NCBI GenBank assembly: GCA_028283625.1
Contig: JAPWKG010000026.1
Location: 62,001-126,000 of the forward strand
Length of the DNA stretch: 64,000 bases
Direction: 5' to 3'
Origin: Acidobacteriaceae bacterium
Lineage (GTDB): Bacteria; Acidobacteriota; Terriglobia; Terriglobales; Acidobacteriaceae
A model generated the notes under the pieces. It had not been told where the DNA came from. It searched no databases and was given only the letters and a program-made list of their open reading frames with translations. Shown in pieces: positions 24,414 through 33,786 of the stretch. Position 1 is the first letter of the stretch. The number at the start of each line of letters is the position of its first letter. The translations under genes were made by a program, and so were the position numbers.

Positions 24414-27345
24414 CCTCTGGAGCTCTGGTGGGAGCAGACGCCGTACGGCGCACGTCTGGGTATTGCTTCCCGTGCTGCTGTTGATGGCCGGGCGTTGTGC
24501 GTATGCCGGCGGTCCCCGCTTCGTTACGGGAACAACCTACGCGAATCAGGGGCAGTGGATGGCGTTTCGGACGCCAAACGTCAGCTACTATACCGACCCC
24601 GGAGACTTGAACGCTTCGGTGGCTCATGCGCAGGCGGATGCGATTGTGGCCGCGGCCGCGGCGGTGTGGAACGTGCCTTCGGCGAGCCTGGTGCTGGCGC
24701 AGGGCGGAGCTTTGAGCGAGCACGTCAGCTCGAAGAACACCTACTTCGATGGTGAGAACGTGATCTTTCCTGCCGATGTGCAGGCGACGAACTTTCTGGC
24801 CAAGCCGGTTGCGGTGATCTACGACTCGGATGGCTCGGTGATTGATCTTTTACTCGGGGTGAGCGCGAGCGATCCTTCGAGCTGCCGCCAGAATTCGGTG
24901 GTGGAGAGCGTGGATGGGTTTGGCGCGACGGGAACCATTGACCATGCGTTGTTGATCCTGAACGGCCGCTGCGTGACGAATACGGCGGACTCCCTCAAGC
25001 AGATGCAGTATTACCTGATGCGGGGCTTTGGCCGGGTGCTGGGCTTGGCGTGGTCGCAGACCAATGACAATGTCTTTACCGCGTCGCCTTTGCCGAGCGC
25101 ATCGCAGATGGCGTACTGGCCGGTAATGCATCCGATCGACGTGCTCTGCGGGCCCTACACCTATCTGTGTATGCAGAACCCCTTTGTGCTGCGTCCGGAT
25201 GACCTGAGCGCCTTGGCGATGCTGTATCCGGTGACCGCCAGTAACCTGAGCGCGGGCAAGGTGCTGAGTGATACCGGCAGTGCCCAGATCTGGGGCTACC
25301 TGCGCTTTCCCGATCCGTTCGTCGTCGGTGTGGATGAGGTCAACGTGACCATCAACATCTCCCAGCTGTTTCACGCGCAGCACGACTACCAGATCGCATC
25401 CGGACTGAGCGGCATTCTATTCCAGCAGAACAACGGCAACCCGATGACGGGGCCGGAGCCGGACGAGGAGAACGTGGGCTCGGTGCAGGACAGGAACTCG
25501 GCCGGGTACTACGACGTGCATCGCATCCCTCATCCGGATTCGGATACGTGGGTGATGGAGGTCTTCGAGTCGATTAACCCGTTGTACAGCGGGGAGTACG
25601 CTCTGGGATCCTTTGAACGGCCGCCTGTGAGCTTCGATATCGATGCCGCGACGATTTACGCGGTACTGCCGTCGAGCGGTTCGCAGTCGATGGAGATCTA
25701 CCAGTTCTTTGACAATGCGGCGAACACCTGCCGCACCGCGACCAACGGCGCCATCGACGCACCTCCGGTGGTGGCGAGCAGCGGCTGGTGGACGGACGTG
25801 TTGTGCGACTCGAACTGGCCTGCCTGGAAGCAGGCGAGCCTGAAGGCGGGGCACAGCTGGACGCTGGAGTCCACGGCGCTGGATAGCGCAGGCAACATCT
25901 CGGCGGCGAAGGCTCAGCCGGTCTTTGGCGTGTGGTACACGAGCGATCGCTATGACGCGTTGCCTACGGTGGCCGCGAATACGGTGCCGATGAACGGCGC
26001 GACGAACGGGCTGACGCAGTTACATGTTGCCGCGGCGAGTGCGGATGCGACGTATCGCATTGGGCTGGCGGACTACTACAGCGAAGGCCGTCCGGACTTC
26101 TTTTATCGTGCCCGGTTGCTGTACGCCGACGCGCTGGCTCCTGCCAGCGTGGGCGCTGCGGGGGGAACGGTCACGGTGACCGGGATGGGCTTTGCCAATG
26201 GCAATCGGGTGACGGTGAACGGCGTAACGGCCAAGGTGGTGAGCTGGTCGCCCAGCAGCATTACGGCGGTTGCGCCTTCAAGCACGGCGGCGGGAGCGAA
26301 GGCGGGTGTTCCGGTAACGGTTGCGGTAACGGATCTGACGACGGGAGGAAGCACAGCCATCACGGGAGCGCTGCGCTATGGTGCGGCGGGGGCGTATGGT
26401 GTGCTGTTGCTGAGTGCGCCCTCGGCCCTGAGTACGGGCAGCGTTGCTGCGACGCCGTTTCAGGTCAAGGTTGTTGCGGCCGATGGGGTGACGGCGATTG
26501 CGGGAGCGAAGGTGAGCTTTGCGGTCGCGGTGGGTTCGGCGATGTTGAACGCGTGCGGTTCACCGCAGAGCTGCACGCTGGTGACGGACGCCAGCGGTAC
26601 GGCTTCGACGACCGTAACGGGGACGTCTGCGGGAGCTGTGGTGCTGACGGCGACGGAGAGCAGCGGCGGGGCAAGTGTATCGGTGCAGCTGACCGATACC
26701 GACCCGGTGCGGTCGGTGCTGATGCGCAGCGCGCCGTTGTATGTTGCAGCCGGCGCGAGCTGGAGCACGCCGATTCAGCTGTATGCCCTTCAGGATGGCG
26801 CGGCGGCCTCGGCGGCGCCGGTGATCTGGAGCGCGAGTGCGGGTCTGTTGCTGAGCTCGGTGTCAACGCTGACCGACGCTGGCGGTGCTGCCTCCGCCAC
26901 GGTGCTGGACAACGCGCTTGCGGCGGGGCAGGCGAGCGTGCAGGGGTGCGTCTGGACGACGGTGTGCGCAAGCTGGACGCTGGTGAGCGTGGACCCCTCG
27001 CTGTGGCAGGTGGCGGTCGTCAGCGGTGCGGGCCAGAGCGTCGAGATTCCGGCAGCGTTGGCGCCGGTGACGCTGCAGCTCACCGATGGTTCGGGCCACC
27101 CGCTGGCGGGGGCTCCGGTTAGCGTAGCCCAGACGGTGACCGCATGGGAGGGGGAGTGCCCGGATCGCGGCCGCTGCCCGGCAGCGCCCGTGCTGGCGAG
27201 CGCACAGAGCATGGCGGCAAGCGATGCCAATGGTCTGGTGAGTGTGGCACCGCTCAGTGTCGCGGCAAGTGCGGGCATGACGAACATCGCCGTGTCGACC
27301 GGCAACAACGGCTTTGTCTCGCTTACTCTGGCGCGAGCTCCTTAG
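24403..27345 (+). CDS. Large secreted protein: degenerate matrixin-like domain plus IPT/TIG and Ig-like repeats
   Basis: The 980-aa protein has a signal peptide (VLLPVLLLMAGRCAYAG). Residues about 35-290 look like a matrixin-type metalloprotease: an N-terminal FRTPNVSYYTDPGD strand, a helix with LMRGFGRVLGLAWS near residue 205, a YWPVMHPI Met-turn and LRPDDLSALAMLYP. In active enzymes the helix reads HExGHxLGLxH; here the His, Glu, His and third His are replaced by Arg, Gly, Arg and Trp, so zinc catalysis is not expected. Residues about 580-660 form an IPT/TIG domain (GGTVTVTGMGFANGNRVTVNG). Two or three bacterial Ig-like modules complete the chain. The start lies within the preceding gene's last codons. 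Confidence 0.72.
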   Translation: MRVSLWSSGGSRRRTAHVWVLLPVLLLMAGRCAYAGGPRFVTGTTYANQGQWMAFRTPNVSYYTDPGDLNASVAHAQADAIVAAAAAVWNVPSASLVLAQGGALSEHVSSKNTYFDGENVIFPADVQATNFLAKPVAVIYDSDGSVIDLLLGVSASDPSSCRQNSVVESVDGFGATGTIDHALLILNGRCVTNTADSLKQMQYYLMRGFGRVLGLAWSQTNDNVFTASPLPSASQMAYWPVMHPIDVLCGPYTYLCMQNPFVLRPDDLSALAMLYPVTASNLSAGKVLSDTGSAQIWGYLRFPDPFVVGVDEVNVTINISQLFHAQHDYQIASGLSGILFQQNNGNPMTGPEPDEENVGSVQDRNSAGYYDVHRIPHPDSDTWVMEVFESINPLYSGEYALGSFERPPVSFDIDAATIYAVLPSSGSQSMEIYQFFDNAANTCRTATNGAIDAPPVVASSGWWTDVLCDSNWPAWKQASLKAGHSWTLESTALDSAGNISAAKAQPVFGVWYTSDRYDALPTVAANTVPMNGATNGLTQLHVAAASADATYRIGLADYYSEGRPDFFYRARLLYADALAPASVGAAGGTVTVTGMGFANGNRVTVNGVTAKVVSWSPSSITAVAPSSTAAGAKAGVPVTVAVTDLTTGGSTAITGALRYGAAGAYGVLLLSAPSALSTGSVAATPFQVKVVAADGVTAIAGAKVSFAVAVGSAMLNACGSPQSCTLVTDASGTASTTVTGTSAGAVVLTATESSGGASVSVQLTDTDPVRSVLMRSAPLYVAAGASWSTPIQLYALQDGAAASAAPVIWSASAGLLLSSVSTLTDAGGAASATVLDNALAAGQASVQGCVWTTVCASWTLVSVDPSLWQVAVVSGAGQSVEIPAALAPVTLQLTDGSGHPLAGAPVSVAQTVTAWEGECPDRGRCPAAPVLASAQSMAASDANGLVSVAPLSVAASAGMTNIAVSTGNNGFVSLTLARAP

Positions 27346-27394
27346 CGTTTGCTGGGGGGCGCGTTCTCCTCTGGCGAGGCGAGGCCGGCAAAGG

Positions 27395-27431
27395 CAACGG
27401 CGGCAGGAGTGGGAACTCGCTGCCGCCGTTG
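27395..27431. terminator. Stem-loop between convergent genes
   Basis: A 12-bp stem (CAACGGCGGCAG/CTGCCGCCGTTG) with a 13-nt loop lies between the matrixin-like and MFS genes. T-tails on both strands are poor, so it may be a bidirectional terminator or only a barrier. Confidence 0.6.
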
Positions 27432-27469
27432 GGCTGTTGGGTGGATCGTCCGGTCGATCGTTCGGTCGT

Positions 27470-28825
27470 TTACGCGCCGGAGGCTACGGAGCGCTTGATG
27501 GCCACGAACCCGAAGATGGCGATGTAGATGTAGCAGAAGGCCGGGATGATGAAGGCCGGGTGCAGCCCGATATGGTCAGCCAGAGTTCCGGTCAGATACG
27601 GAATGACGGCTCCGCCAAGAACCGCTGCGATCATCAGGCTGGAGCCTTTGCTCGTGAGCGAACCAAGGTCCTGAATACCGAGCGTAAAGATGGACGGGAA
27701 CATGATGGAGTTGAAGAAGCCGACGGCCAGCAACGCCCACATGGCGGTATGTCCATGGGTGAGCAGCGAGAGCGCAACCAGCAGGAGAGCGCCGATACCG
27801 GCAATGCCGAGCGCCGTTCCGGTTTTGACCTTCTGCAGGATCGCCGAGCCGATGAAGCGGCCAATCATGGCGCCGCCCCAGTAGAGCATCAGCAGCTTGG
27901 CGGCATGGGTTTCCGGCACCCCGCCGATCTCGGGCAGTCCCATAAAGTTCACCAACAGGGAGCCGATGCTGACCTCTGCGCCGACATAGACGAAGATGCC
28001 CAGGGCGCCGAAGAGGAGCCAGGGATGCCGCCAGATGGAGTCCGCGCTGTAGAGCGCCTCCGCAAACGCGCCGGGACGGAAGTCCTGCGTGTTTTGCGAG
28101 ATGCCGTGCTTGGTCTTGAGCTTGATGGTGGCCAGAGCGATGGCCAGCAGAACCAGCGTGAGCCCGATGCCGATGTAGGGCATGCGCACCGTTGAGGCCT
28201 GCGCTGCGCGGTAGCTCTGCCGCGCGATCTCGGTCATGGAGCTAAGCTTCTCCGGCGTAGCCGGGGCCGGTGCGGTTGCGAGGATGAGCACGGAGCCAAA
28301 GAAAGGGGCAATAAACGTGCCGACCGAGTTGAACGCCTGCGCCAGGTTGAGCCGTGAGGATGCGGTCGCGGGAGGACCGATGACCGTCACGTAAGGGTTC
28401 ACCGCCACCTGCACGATCGTCATACCGGCGGCGAGCACCACCAGCGCGAGCAGGAAGATGGGGAAGAGAGCGCTTCCGGCAGCGGGCAGAAAACCGAAGG
28501 CTCCGCAGGCCATGACGAGAAGCCCGGCCACCATTGTCTTTTTGTAGCCGAACTTGTCGACGAGCTTCCCGGCGGGGTAGCTGAAGACAAAGTAGGAGGT
28601 GAAGAAGGCGAGCTGCACGAAGAGCGCCTGCGCGTAATTCAGCTCAAAGATGGATTTGAGGTGCGGGATCAGGACATCGTTCAGGCAGGTGAGAAAGCCC
28701 ACCATGAAGAACAGCGCCGTGGCGACGCTCATCGCGCGGGTGTCGGTTTGCAGGTACGCGTCTTCGCCGTAGCCAGGCGCGCTGGGGTTGCGGAGGGAAA
28801 CGGCCAAGGTCTGGTGCTCCTTCAA
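27470..28825 (-). CDS. FucP/GluP-type sugar MFS transporter
   Basis: This 451-aa major facilitator protein has twelve predicted helices. The first reads ALFFMVGFLTCLNDVLIPHLKSIFELNYAQA, which is characteristic of the fucose/glucose/galactose:proton symporter family (FucP, GluP). The intracellular loop GKLVDKFGYKKTM is the MFS signature. It imports a monosaccharide across the inner membrane. It lies downstream of a GH31 glycosidase gene on the same strand, 144 bp apart, so it probably takes up the sugar released by that enzyme. Confidence 0.88.
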   Translation of the reverse strand: MKEHQTLAVSLRNPSAPGYGEDAYLQTDTRAMSVATALFFMVGFLTCLNDVLIPHLKSIFELNYAQALFVQLAFFTSYFVFSYPAGKLVDKFGYKKTMVAGLLVMACGAFGFLPAAGSALFPIFLLALVVLAAGMTIVQVAVNPYVTVIGPPATASSRLNLAQAFNSVGTFIAPFFGSVLILATAPAPATPEKLSSMTEIARQSYRAAQASTVRMPYIGIGLTLVLLAIALATIKLKTKHGISQNTQDFRPGAFAEALYSADSIWRHPWLLFGALGIFVYVGAEVSIGSLLVNFMGLPEIGGVPETHAAKLLMLYWGGAMIGRFIGSAILQKVKTGTALGIAGIGALLLVALSLLTHGHTAMWALLAVGFFNSIMFPSIFTLGIQDLGSLTSKGSSLMIAAVLGGAVIPYLTGTLADHIGLHPAFIIPAFCYIYIAIFGFVAIKRSVASGA

Positions 28826-28889
28826 CGTGGTGCAGAAAATCTACGCCCACAAGGGTAAATGATGCCATGCACGGTTGGCTTGCTACGAA

Positions 28890-28938
28890 AGGCGGAGAGG
28901 GGGTGACTCCTGCGAGCCACCCCCCCCCCTCTCCGCCT
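28890..28938 (-). terminator. Hairpin between GH31 and MFS genes, with a C10 run
   Basis: AGGCGGAGAGGGGG (28890-28903) pairs with the complement at 28925-28938, with extra cytosines bulged. A run of ten C occupies 28920-28929. On the minus strand the stem is followed by TTTCG, so it may weakly terminate GH31 transcripts before the MFS gene. Confidence 0.5.
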
Positions 28939-28969
28939 CTGTGGGGCCAGGCGCTTCCGGCGCGAGGTT

Positions 28970-31408
28970 TTAGCGAAAAAGAATGGTCTGCGGCTTGCCG
29001 GTATCGGCCACGGTCAGGGCAGAGCCGAGACTGGTCTTTTCGGCCTTCGCGGCGTGTACGCCAACGGCTTCGACCCGGAAGCTGCTCCACCAGGGGGTGA
29101 AGGAGCCCTCCCGTGCGCCGATGCTGACGCTCAACGCCCCATCCGGCGCGACGGTGCAGGTGAACTGCACGCGGGCAAACTGACCTTTGCGGAAGTCAAA
29201 GCTTACGCCGTCGTCTGTATAGACCGACCCGGAGCAGGCTTCGCCCGGCGCGGGAGGAAAGACGCGCAACGTCAGAGGGCCCTTCGGCGTTTCGCTGGTG
29301 GATTGCACCAGCGGAGCCATGGGGAGGATGGCGCCCCCGTGGGCGTAGACGGGCAGGACGTCGAGCTTCGGTTTTACCTCGATGGGAGGAAGGCTGCGGG
29401 CGGCGTCGCGGATCTCGTGGTCACTGCTCTCGATCGGTGCGCGGCGGTCAAAGCGTGCGCCGGTCCAGTAGTCGTACCAGACGCCCGGGGGCAGGTGGAT
29501 TTCATAGGTGCCGACGTCATCGGGGTTGGGGTCTTCGGCAACGAGCAGAGAGCTGCCGAAGAGGAACTCGCCGGTCGCGTCGTTATCCAGCGGATGATTG
29601 TCGGCGGCGGCGTGCGGAAACTCGAGGAAGAGGGGGCGGTCGATGGGGAGACCGGTGCGCGACATCTCCTCGGCGGTGGTGTAGAGGTAGGGCATCAGGC
29701 GGTAGCGTTCTTCGATGAAGCGGCGCCGGATGGCCTCGTGCACCGGGCCGTCGACCCAGGGCTCATGCGGGTTGGTGCCCTTGGCGGAGTGGTCGCGGTC
29801 GATGGGCTGGAAGGCGGCGAGCATGAGCCAGCGAGTGAGCAGATCCGCGGAGGGGGAGCCGCCGAAGCCGCCCACATCCGCACCGGCCATCGCAAAGCCG
29901 GAGAGCCCTAGGTTTTCCAGCTGCGGAGTGGTTTGGCGAAGGTGGTTCCAGGTGGCGAGGTTGTCCCCGGTCCAGGTCACGGCGTAGCGCTGGCCGCCGG
30001 CGAAGGAGGCACGCGTCATGACGAAGGGGCGAGTATTGGGGCGCAGCGCAAGCTGGCCTTCCATGGTGCCGCGGGAGTTTTCCATGCCGAAGACGTTGTG
30101 GATCTCCGGATGCAGCGCGGTGCGGTCCTGGAAGCCCTGCTCCTGGTTGCCGGCGATGCGGTGTACGACGTCGTCGGGCATGGTCTTGGAGGGATACCGG
30201 AAGACCGCAGGCTCGTTCATATCGTTCCAGAAGCCTGCAACCTTGTCGTTGACGAACTCCTGGAAGAGCGTGCCCCACCACTGGCGGGTGCTGGCCTGTG
30301 TGAAATCCGGGAAGACGCTGGGCCCCGGCCAGACGTTGCCGACGTACTCCTGCCCGTTCTCCTTCACGAAGTGATCGCCTGCGTGGCCGGAGTCATAGGG
30401 CGCGTAGTTTTGACCGGGCAGGTGAGCCACGTGCAGGTCCGTGATGACGATGGTCTTGAAGCCATCGTGGTCCAGATGAGCGATCAGACCCTTGAAGTCC
30501 GGGAAGATCGCCTGATCGACCGTGAAGGGGCGGTTCTTGTACTGGAAGTCGATGTCGAGCCAGATCACATCGGTCGGGATGCGGTCGTGGCGCAGGCGTG
30601 TGGCCACCTCCTCCACCTTTGCCTGCGGATAGTAGGAGTAGCGAGACTGCTGGAAGCCGAGGGACCAGAGCGGCGGCAGGGGAGTCGGTCCGGTCAGCCA
30701 GGCGTAGTCCTCCACCACCTGCTTGGGCTCGGGGCCGTAGAGCAGGTAGTAATCCAGCGGCCCGGCGGGCGCAGAGAAGCTGTACCGGTCGGCGCGCTCG
30801 CGGCCGAAGTCGAAGAAGGTGCGGAAGGTGTTGTCGAAGAGAACGCCGAGGGTGCGGCCGTCGTGCATTTCAAGGAAGAAGGGGATGGACTTGTAGATCG
30901 GGTCCGTGGACTCCTGCCAGCCGAAGCTGTCGGTGTTCCACATGGCGAAGGTTTCCCCGGCGCGGTCCAGCGGCCCGGGTTTGTCGCCGAGCCCGAAGAA
31001 GTGGTCGAGCTGGGTCTTGGTCTTGGTCACGCGGAAACCGTCACGGCTCCAGGCGACGGGGAGCGCGTCCTGCTGCAGGATGTTGCCTGCCAGGTCGAGG
31101 ACGGTCAGCTTGCCGTCGGCGTCGAGCCGCACGCGGAGCCTGGAGGTGTGGAAGCCGTCGGCGTCAGCGGTGACCGTGACGCGTGCTGTGCGGCTGGCGG
31201 GCAGCACAGCCCAGGAGGCGTCTTCTGCCGGGTGCCCGGTGGGGTAAACCCGAACGCGCAGAACATCCTCGCGCAGAGCATCCACCCTTGTAGTGAGCTG
31301 CGGGCCGGTGGCTTCCAGGCCGTTGGCGGTGTGAGTCAATCCCTGGGCCGAGAGCGCCAGGGAAGAGGCCAGAAGGCCCAGGAGCGTGCAGGAAGTGGAA
31401 AGTCGCAT
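28970..31408 (-). CDS. Secreted glycoside hydrolase family 31 (alpha-glucosidase/xylosidase-like)
   Basis: The 812-aa enzyme has a signal peptide (CTLLGLLASSLALSAQ) and an N-terminal beta-sandwich. The GH31 barrel includes DVIWLDIDFQYKNRPFT, the nucleophile motif FWNDMNEPAVF (Asp near residue 396) and the acid/base region GADVGGFGG (near 511). A C-terminal beta domain follows. GH31 enzymes release alpha-linked glucose or xylose from non-reducing ends by a retaining mechanism; here it acts outside the cytoplasm. It lies upstream of a FucP-type importer and near a GH13 enzyme, consistent with alpha-glucan degradation, though alpha-xylosidase activity cannot be excluded. Confidence 0.9.
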   Translation of the reverse strand: MRLSTSCTLLGLLASSLALSAQGLTHTANGLEATGPQLTTRVDALREDVLRVRVYPTGHPAEDASWAVLPASRTARVTVTADADGFHTSRLRVRLDADGKLTVLDLAGNILQQDALPVAWSRDGFRVTKTKTQLDHFFGLGDKPGPLDRAGETFAMWNTDSFGWQESTDPIYKSIPFFLEMHDGRTLGVLFDNTFRTFFDFGRERADRYSFSAPAGPLDYYLLYGPEPKQVVEDYAWLTGPTPLPPLWSLGFQQSRYSYYPQAKVEEVATRLRHDRIPTDVIWLDIDFQYKNRPFTVDQAIFPDFKGLIAHLDHDGFKTIVITDLHVAHLPGQNYAPYDSGHAGDHFVKENGQEYVGNVWPGPSVFPDFTQASTRQWWGTLFQEFVNDKVAGFWNDMNEPAVFRYPSKTMPDDVVHRIAGNQEQGFQDRTALHPEIHNVFGMENSRGTMEGQLALRPNTRPFVMTRASFAGGQRYAVTWTGDNLATWNHLRQTTPQLENLGLSGFAMAGADVGGFGGSPSADLLTRWLMLAAFQPIDRDHSAKGTNPHEPWVDGPVHEAIRRRFIEERYRLMPYLYTTAEEMSRTGLPIDRPLFLEFPHAAADNHPLDNDATGEFLFGSSLLVAEDPNPDDVGTYEIHLPPGVWYDYWTGARFDRRAPIESSDHEIRDAARSLPPIEVKPKLDVLPVYAHGGAILPMAPLVQSTSETPKGPLTLRVFPPAPGEACSGSVYTDDGVSFDFRKGQFARVQFTCTVAPDGALSVSIGAREGSFTPWWSSFRVEAVGVHAAKAEKTSLGSALTVADTGKPQTILFR

Positions 31409-31436
31409 AGCAGGACCTAAGAGGCGCGATCAGGCG

Positions 31437-31509
31437 ATCTCATCGCAATGCAGAGACGGTCTTTCGTCCGTCAATTCTTCGTCAACAGCTAAATTCTTTG
31501 CGATGAGAT
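31437..31509. repeat. 12-bp inverted repeat upstream of the GH31 gene
   Basis: ATCTCATCGCAA (31437-31448) and its exact complement TTGCGATGAGAT (31498-31509) are separated by 49 bp containing a small GACGG/CCGTC hairpin. The arms sit 29-101 bp upstream of the GH31 start and just after the regulator stop. It could be paired operator half-sites or the stem of a terminator for the regulator gene. Confidence 0.55.
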
Positions 31510-31527
31510 GTTTATCGATACGCCAGC

Positions 31528-33786
31528 TTACTTCTCAAGGTCCAGCGCGTAAAGGTTTCCGGTGTAGGAACGGGTACGAATCAGCGGGGTGCCGTCGGGC
31601 ATAAGCCCGGACAGGATGTAATCGACCGCATCCCGCGCCCGCGAATCCGAGAGCCGGACGATCTCCGTCAGCTTGCCGTCGGGGATGGAGGCACGGAAGA
31701 TCGGCTGTTCCGGATCAAGCGATGCGTGGAAGTACAGGCTCTTGCTGTCGGCCGACCAGATGGGGTCCGCGCCGGAGGAGACCTGGAGCGTCTGCCAGGC
31801 GTGCGTGGCCGTGTTGTAGAGCCGCACCTGCCGCTGATCGAGCGTAAGCGCGGCGATCCAGCGGCCGTCCGGTGACCAGCGCGGGCTGAAGAGACCCTCC
31901 GAGCCGGGGACCGCTTCGGTCTGGCCGGTATCCAGATGGACGATGCGGAGTGTACGCTCGCCACTCTCCTTGCCAAAAACGTCGTTCAGGCGGCCGAAGA
32001 GGATTTGTTTGCCGTCGGGCGACCACGAAGGGTCTCCTGCGTTGCGGGTTTCCTGCAGCACCGGCTGCAGGTTGCCACCGTTGGCGCCCACGGTAAAGAG
32101 CTGCCAGGCCTTGCCCGGTTCGCGTGCCATGAGCGCCAGTCGGGAGCCGTCCGGCGACCAGCGCATCATGAAGACATTGATGGTGTCCGGTGAGAGCTGC
32201 AACCGTTCGCTTCCATCGGCTTTTGCCCGCCAGAGGCGGCCTTCGGTGTCGGTCCAGGCCACCCATTGGCCGTCGCGGGTGTAGTCCACGCGTCCGGCGC
32301 TGGCCAGGAAGGTGCGATCCGGGGTGAGGTCGCCGCTGGGCAGCACACGCTGCACCTCGGAGCGGGAATCGACACCGAGGAAGTAGACGCGCTGTCCGCT
32401 GCGTGCGGCAACCGGGGCCTGGAAGTCGAGTGGGCCGTCGGTGAGCTGCTGGGGCGAGGTGGTGCGCTCGCCCTTGAGCTGCCAGAGGTTTGCCGAGCCG
32501 CCCCGGGAGCTTTGGAAGATGTACGAGCTGCCGTCGGCGGTCCATACCCCGCAGCACTCGCTGGCGGGTTCTGAGAAGCCTGGCAGCAGGCGCTGGGGTG
32601 TCGGGGCCGTGGCCGAGAGCTGGTACAGCGCAGCGATGTGGGTCTGGGGGTCGATCACGGTCAGGCGCAGCAGGTGGCCGTTCGGCTCCCAACGCATCCA
32701 GAAACCGCGTCCCGGAAGCCTGGCAAAAAGCCGGGGTGTGGGAGCGCCGAAGTGCGTTATGAGCAGATCGTTTCCGTTGGCGTAGAGAATGCTCTGGCCG
32801 TCTGGCATCCAGGTGGCGTCATGGGCCAGCACGTTGCCGACGCGCTGCGCCGAGCCGCCAAAAGTCGGGACCACCCAAAGGGGCTGCTCGGACTCGGTCG
32901 AGAGATGGTCGTGGAGTAGAAGATGCGAGCCGTCCGGAGAGATGTCGCCAATCGTGGGGCTGGCAACGTCCGCGGGCAGATGCATCGGGACCGCGGTGCC
33001 CCCGGAAAGCTCGATCGCCGAGATCTGGTAGCGACCCTCTTCCTGGCTTGCGGCATAGAGATACGGTCCGTCAGTGACCATCGACGCCAGGGTTTCGGTT
33101 GCTGGCGACCACGACGCAAGATGCCCGTTATGGGTGATTTGCGTGATGTGTGGCGGGTGCAGGCGGCTATGGTTGCGTCCCACGGTGTAACCAGCGGCCA
33201 GCGCTGCGGCAAGGAGAACGGTGCCGATGGCCAGCTTCCCATACCGCGACGTCTTCGATCTTTCAGGTTTTGCGGGGAAAGAGCGGGAAGCAGCGCTGGT
33301 TATCTCCGGCTGTGAGCTGCTGCTTTGCGGCGGTTCGACTGCTGGTGCGGAAGGCTGCGGAGCGGTTTGCTCTTCGGTAGGCGGGGTGACGTGCGGTTGG
33401 GAGCCGGGAAGGGGAATCGCCACGGAAGGAGCTGCCTGCGGCTCCTGTTCGACCCGGCCTACGGGCGCGATGAAGCGGTAGCCGCGACGCGCGAGCGTTT
33501 CGATGAAGCGTGGGTTTTCCGCCGAGTCTCCCAGCGCTTCCCGGATCTTATTGACGGCTGTGCCGAGCGAGTGATCAAAGTCGACCACGGTGTCCTTGCC
33601 CCAGAGCCGAAGTTGCAGCTCCTCCCGGGTGATCACGTGACCGGGCCGTTCCAGAAGGCAGGCAAGTACCTTGAAGGGCTGGCTTTGCAGCTTGATGCGG
33701 AAGCCAGCCTTATAGAGCTCACCGGTGTCCAGATCGGCCTCAAAGAGGCCGAAGCTCAGACGCGTGTTTTGCTGTGAGGTCTGCAT
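31528..33786 (-). CDS. CadC-like membrane-anchored winged-helix regulator with PD40 propeller
   Basis: Residues about 10-105 of this 752-aa protein form an OmpR/PhoB-type winged helix (KLQSQPFKVLACLLERPGHVITREELQLRLWG and FIETLARRGYRFIAPV). A Pro/Ser-rich linker and one transmembrane helix (LAIGTVLLAAALAAGYTVG, about 183-202) follow. The periplasmic part is a WD40/PD40 TolB-like beta-propeller (repeats such as SPDGSHLLL, WSPDGKQILFG, WSPDGRWIAAL). This is the ToxR/CadC plan: DNA binding in the cytoplasm, sensing in the periplasm, without phosphorylation. It is divergent from the TonB receptor gene and follows that gene's 247-bp upstream region, so it likely controls this sugar locus. Confidence 0.88.
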   Translation of the reverse strand: MQTSQQNTRLSFGLFEADLDTGELYKAGFRIKLQSQPFKVLACLLERPGHVITREELQLRLWGKDTVVDFDHSLGTAVNKIREALGDSAENPRFIETLARRGYRFIAPVGRVEQEPQAAPSVAIPLPGSQPHVTPPTEEQTAPQPSAPAVEPPQSSSSQPEITSAASRSFPAKPERSKTSRYGKLAIGTVLLAAALAAGYTVGRNHSRLHPPHITQITHNGHLASWSPATETLASMVTDGPYLYAASQEEGRYQISAIELSGGTAVPMHLPADVASPTIGDISPDGSHLLLHDHLSTESEQPLWVVPTFGGSAQRVGNVLAHDATWMPDGQSILYANGNDLLITHFGAPTPRLFARLPGRGFWMRWEPNGHLLRLTVIDPQTHIAALYQLSATAPTPQRLLPGFSEPASECCGVWTADGSSYIFQSSRGGSANLWQLKGERTTSPQQLTDGPLDFQAPVAARSGQRVYFLGVDSRSEVQRVLPSGDLTPDRTFLASAGRVDYTRDGQWVAWTDTEGRLWRAKADGSERLQLSPDTINVFMMRWSPDGSRLALMAREPGKAWQLFTVGANGGNLQPVLQETRNAGDPSWSPDGKQILFGRLNDVFGKESGERTLRIVHLDTGQTEAVPGSEGLFSPRWSPDGRWIAALTLDQRQVRLYNTATHAWQTLQVSSGADPIWSADSKSLYFHASLDPEQPIFRASIPDGKLTEIVRLSDSRARDAVDYILSGLMPDGTPLIRTRSYTGNLYALDLEK

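Noticed and set aside
28920-28929. C10 homopolymer as a phase-variation tract
   Set aside because: It is intergenic and part of a hairpin, not in a reading frame or between promoter elements. It may simply be prone to sequencing error.
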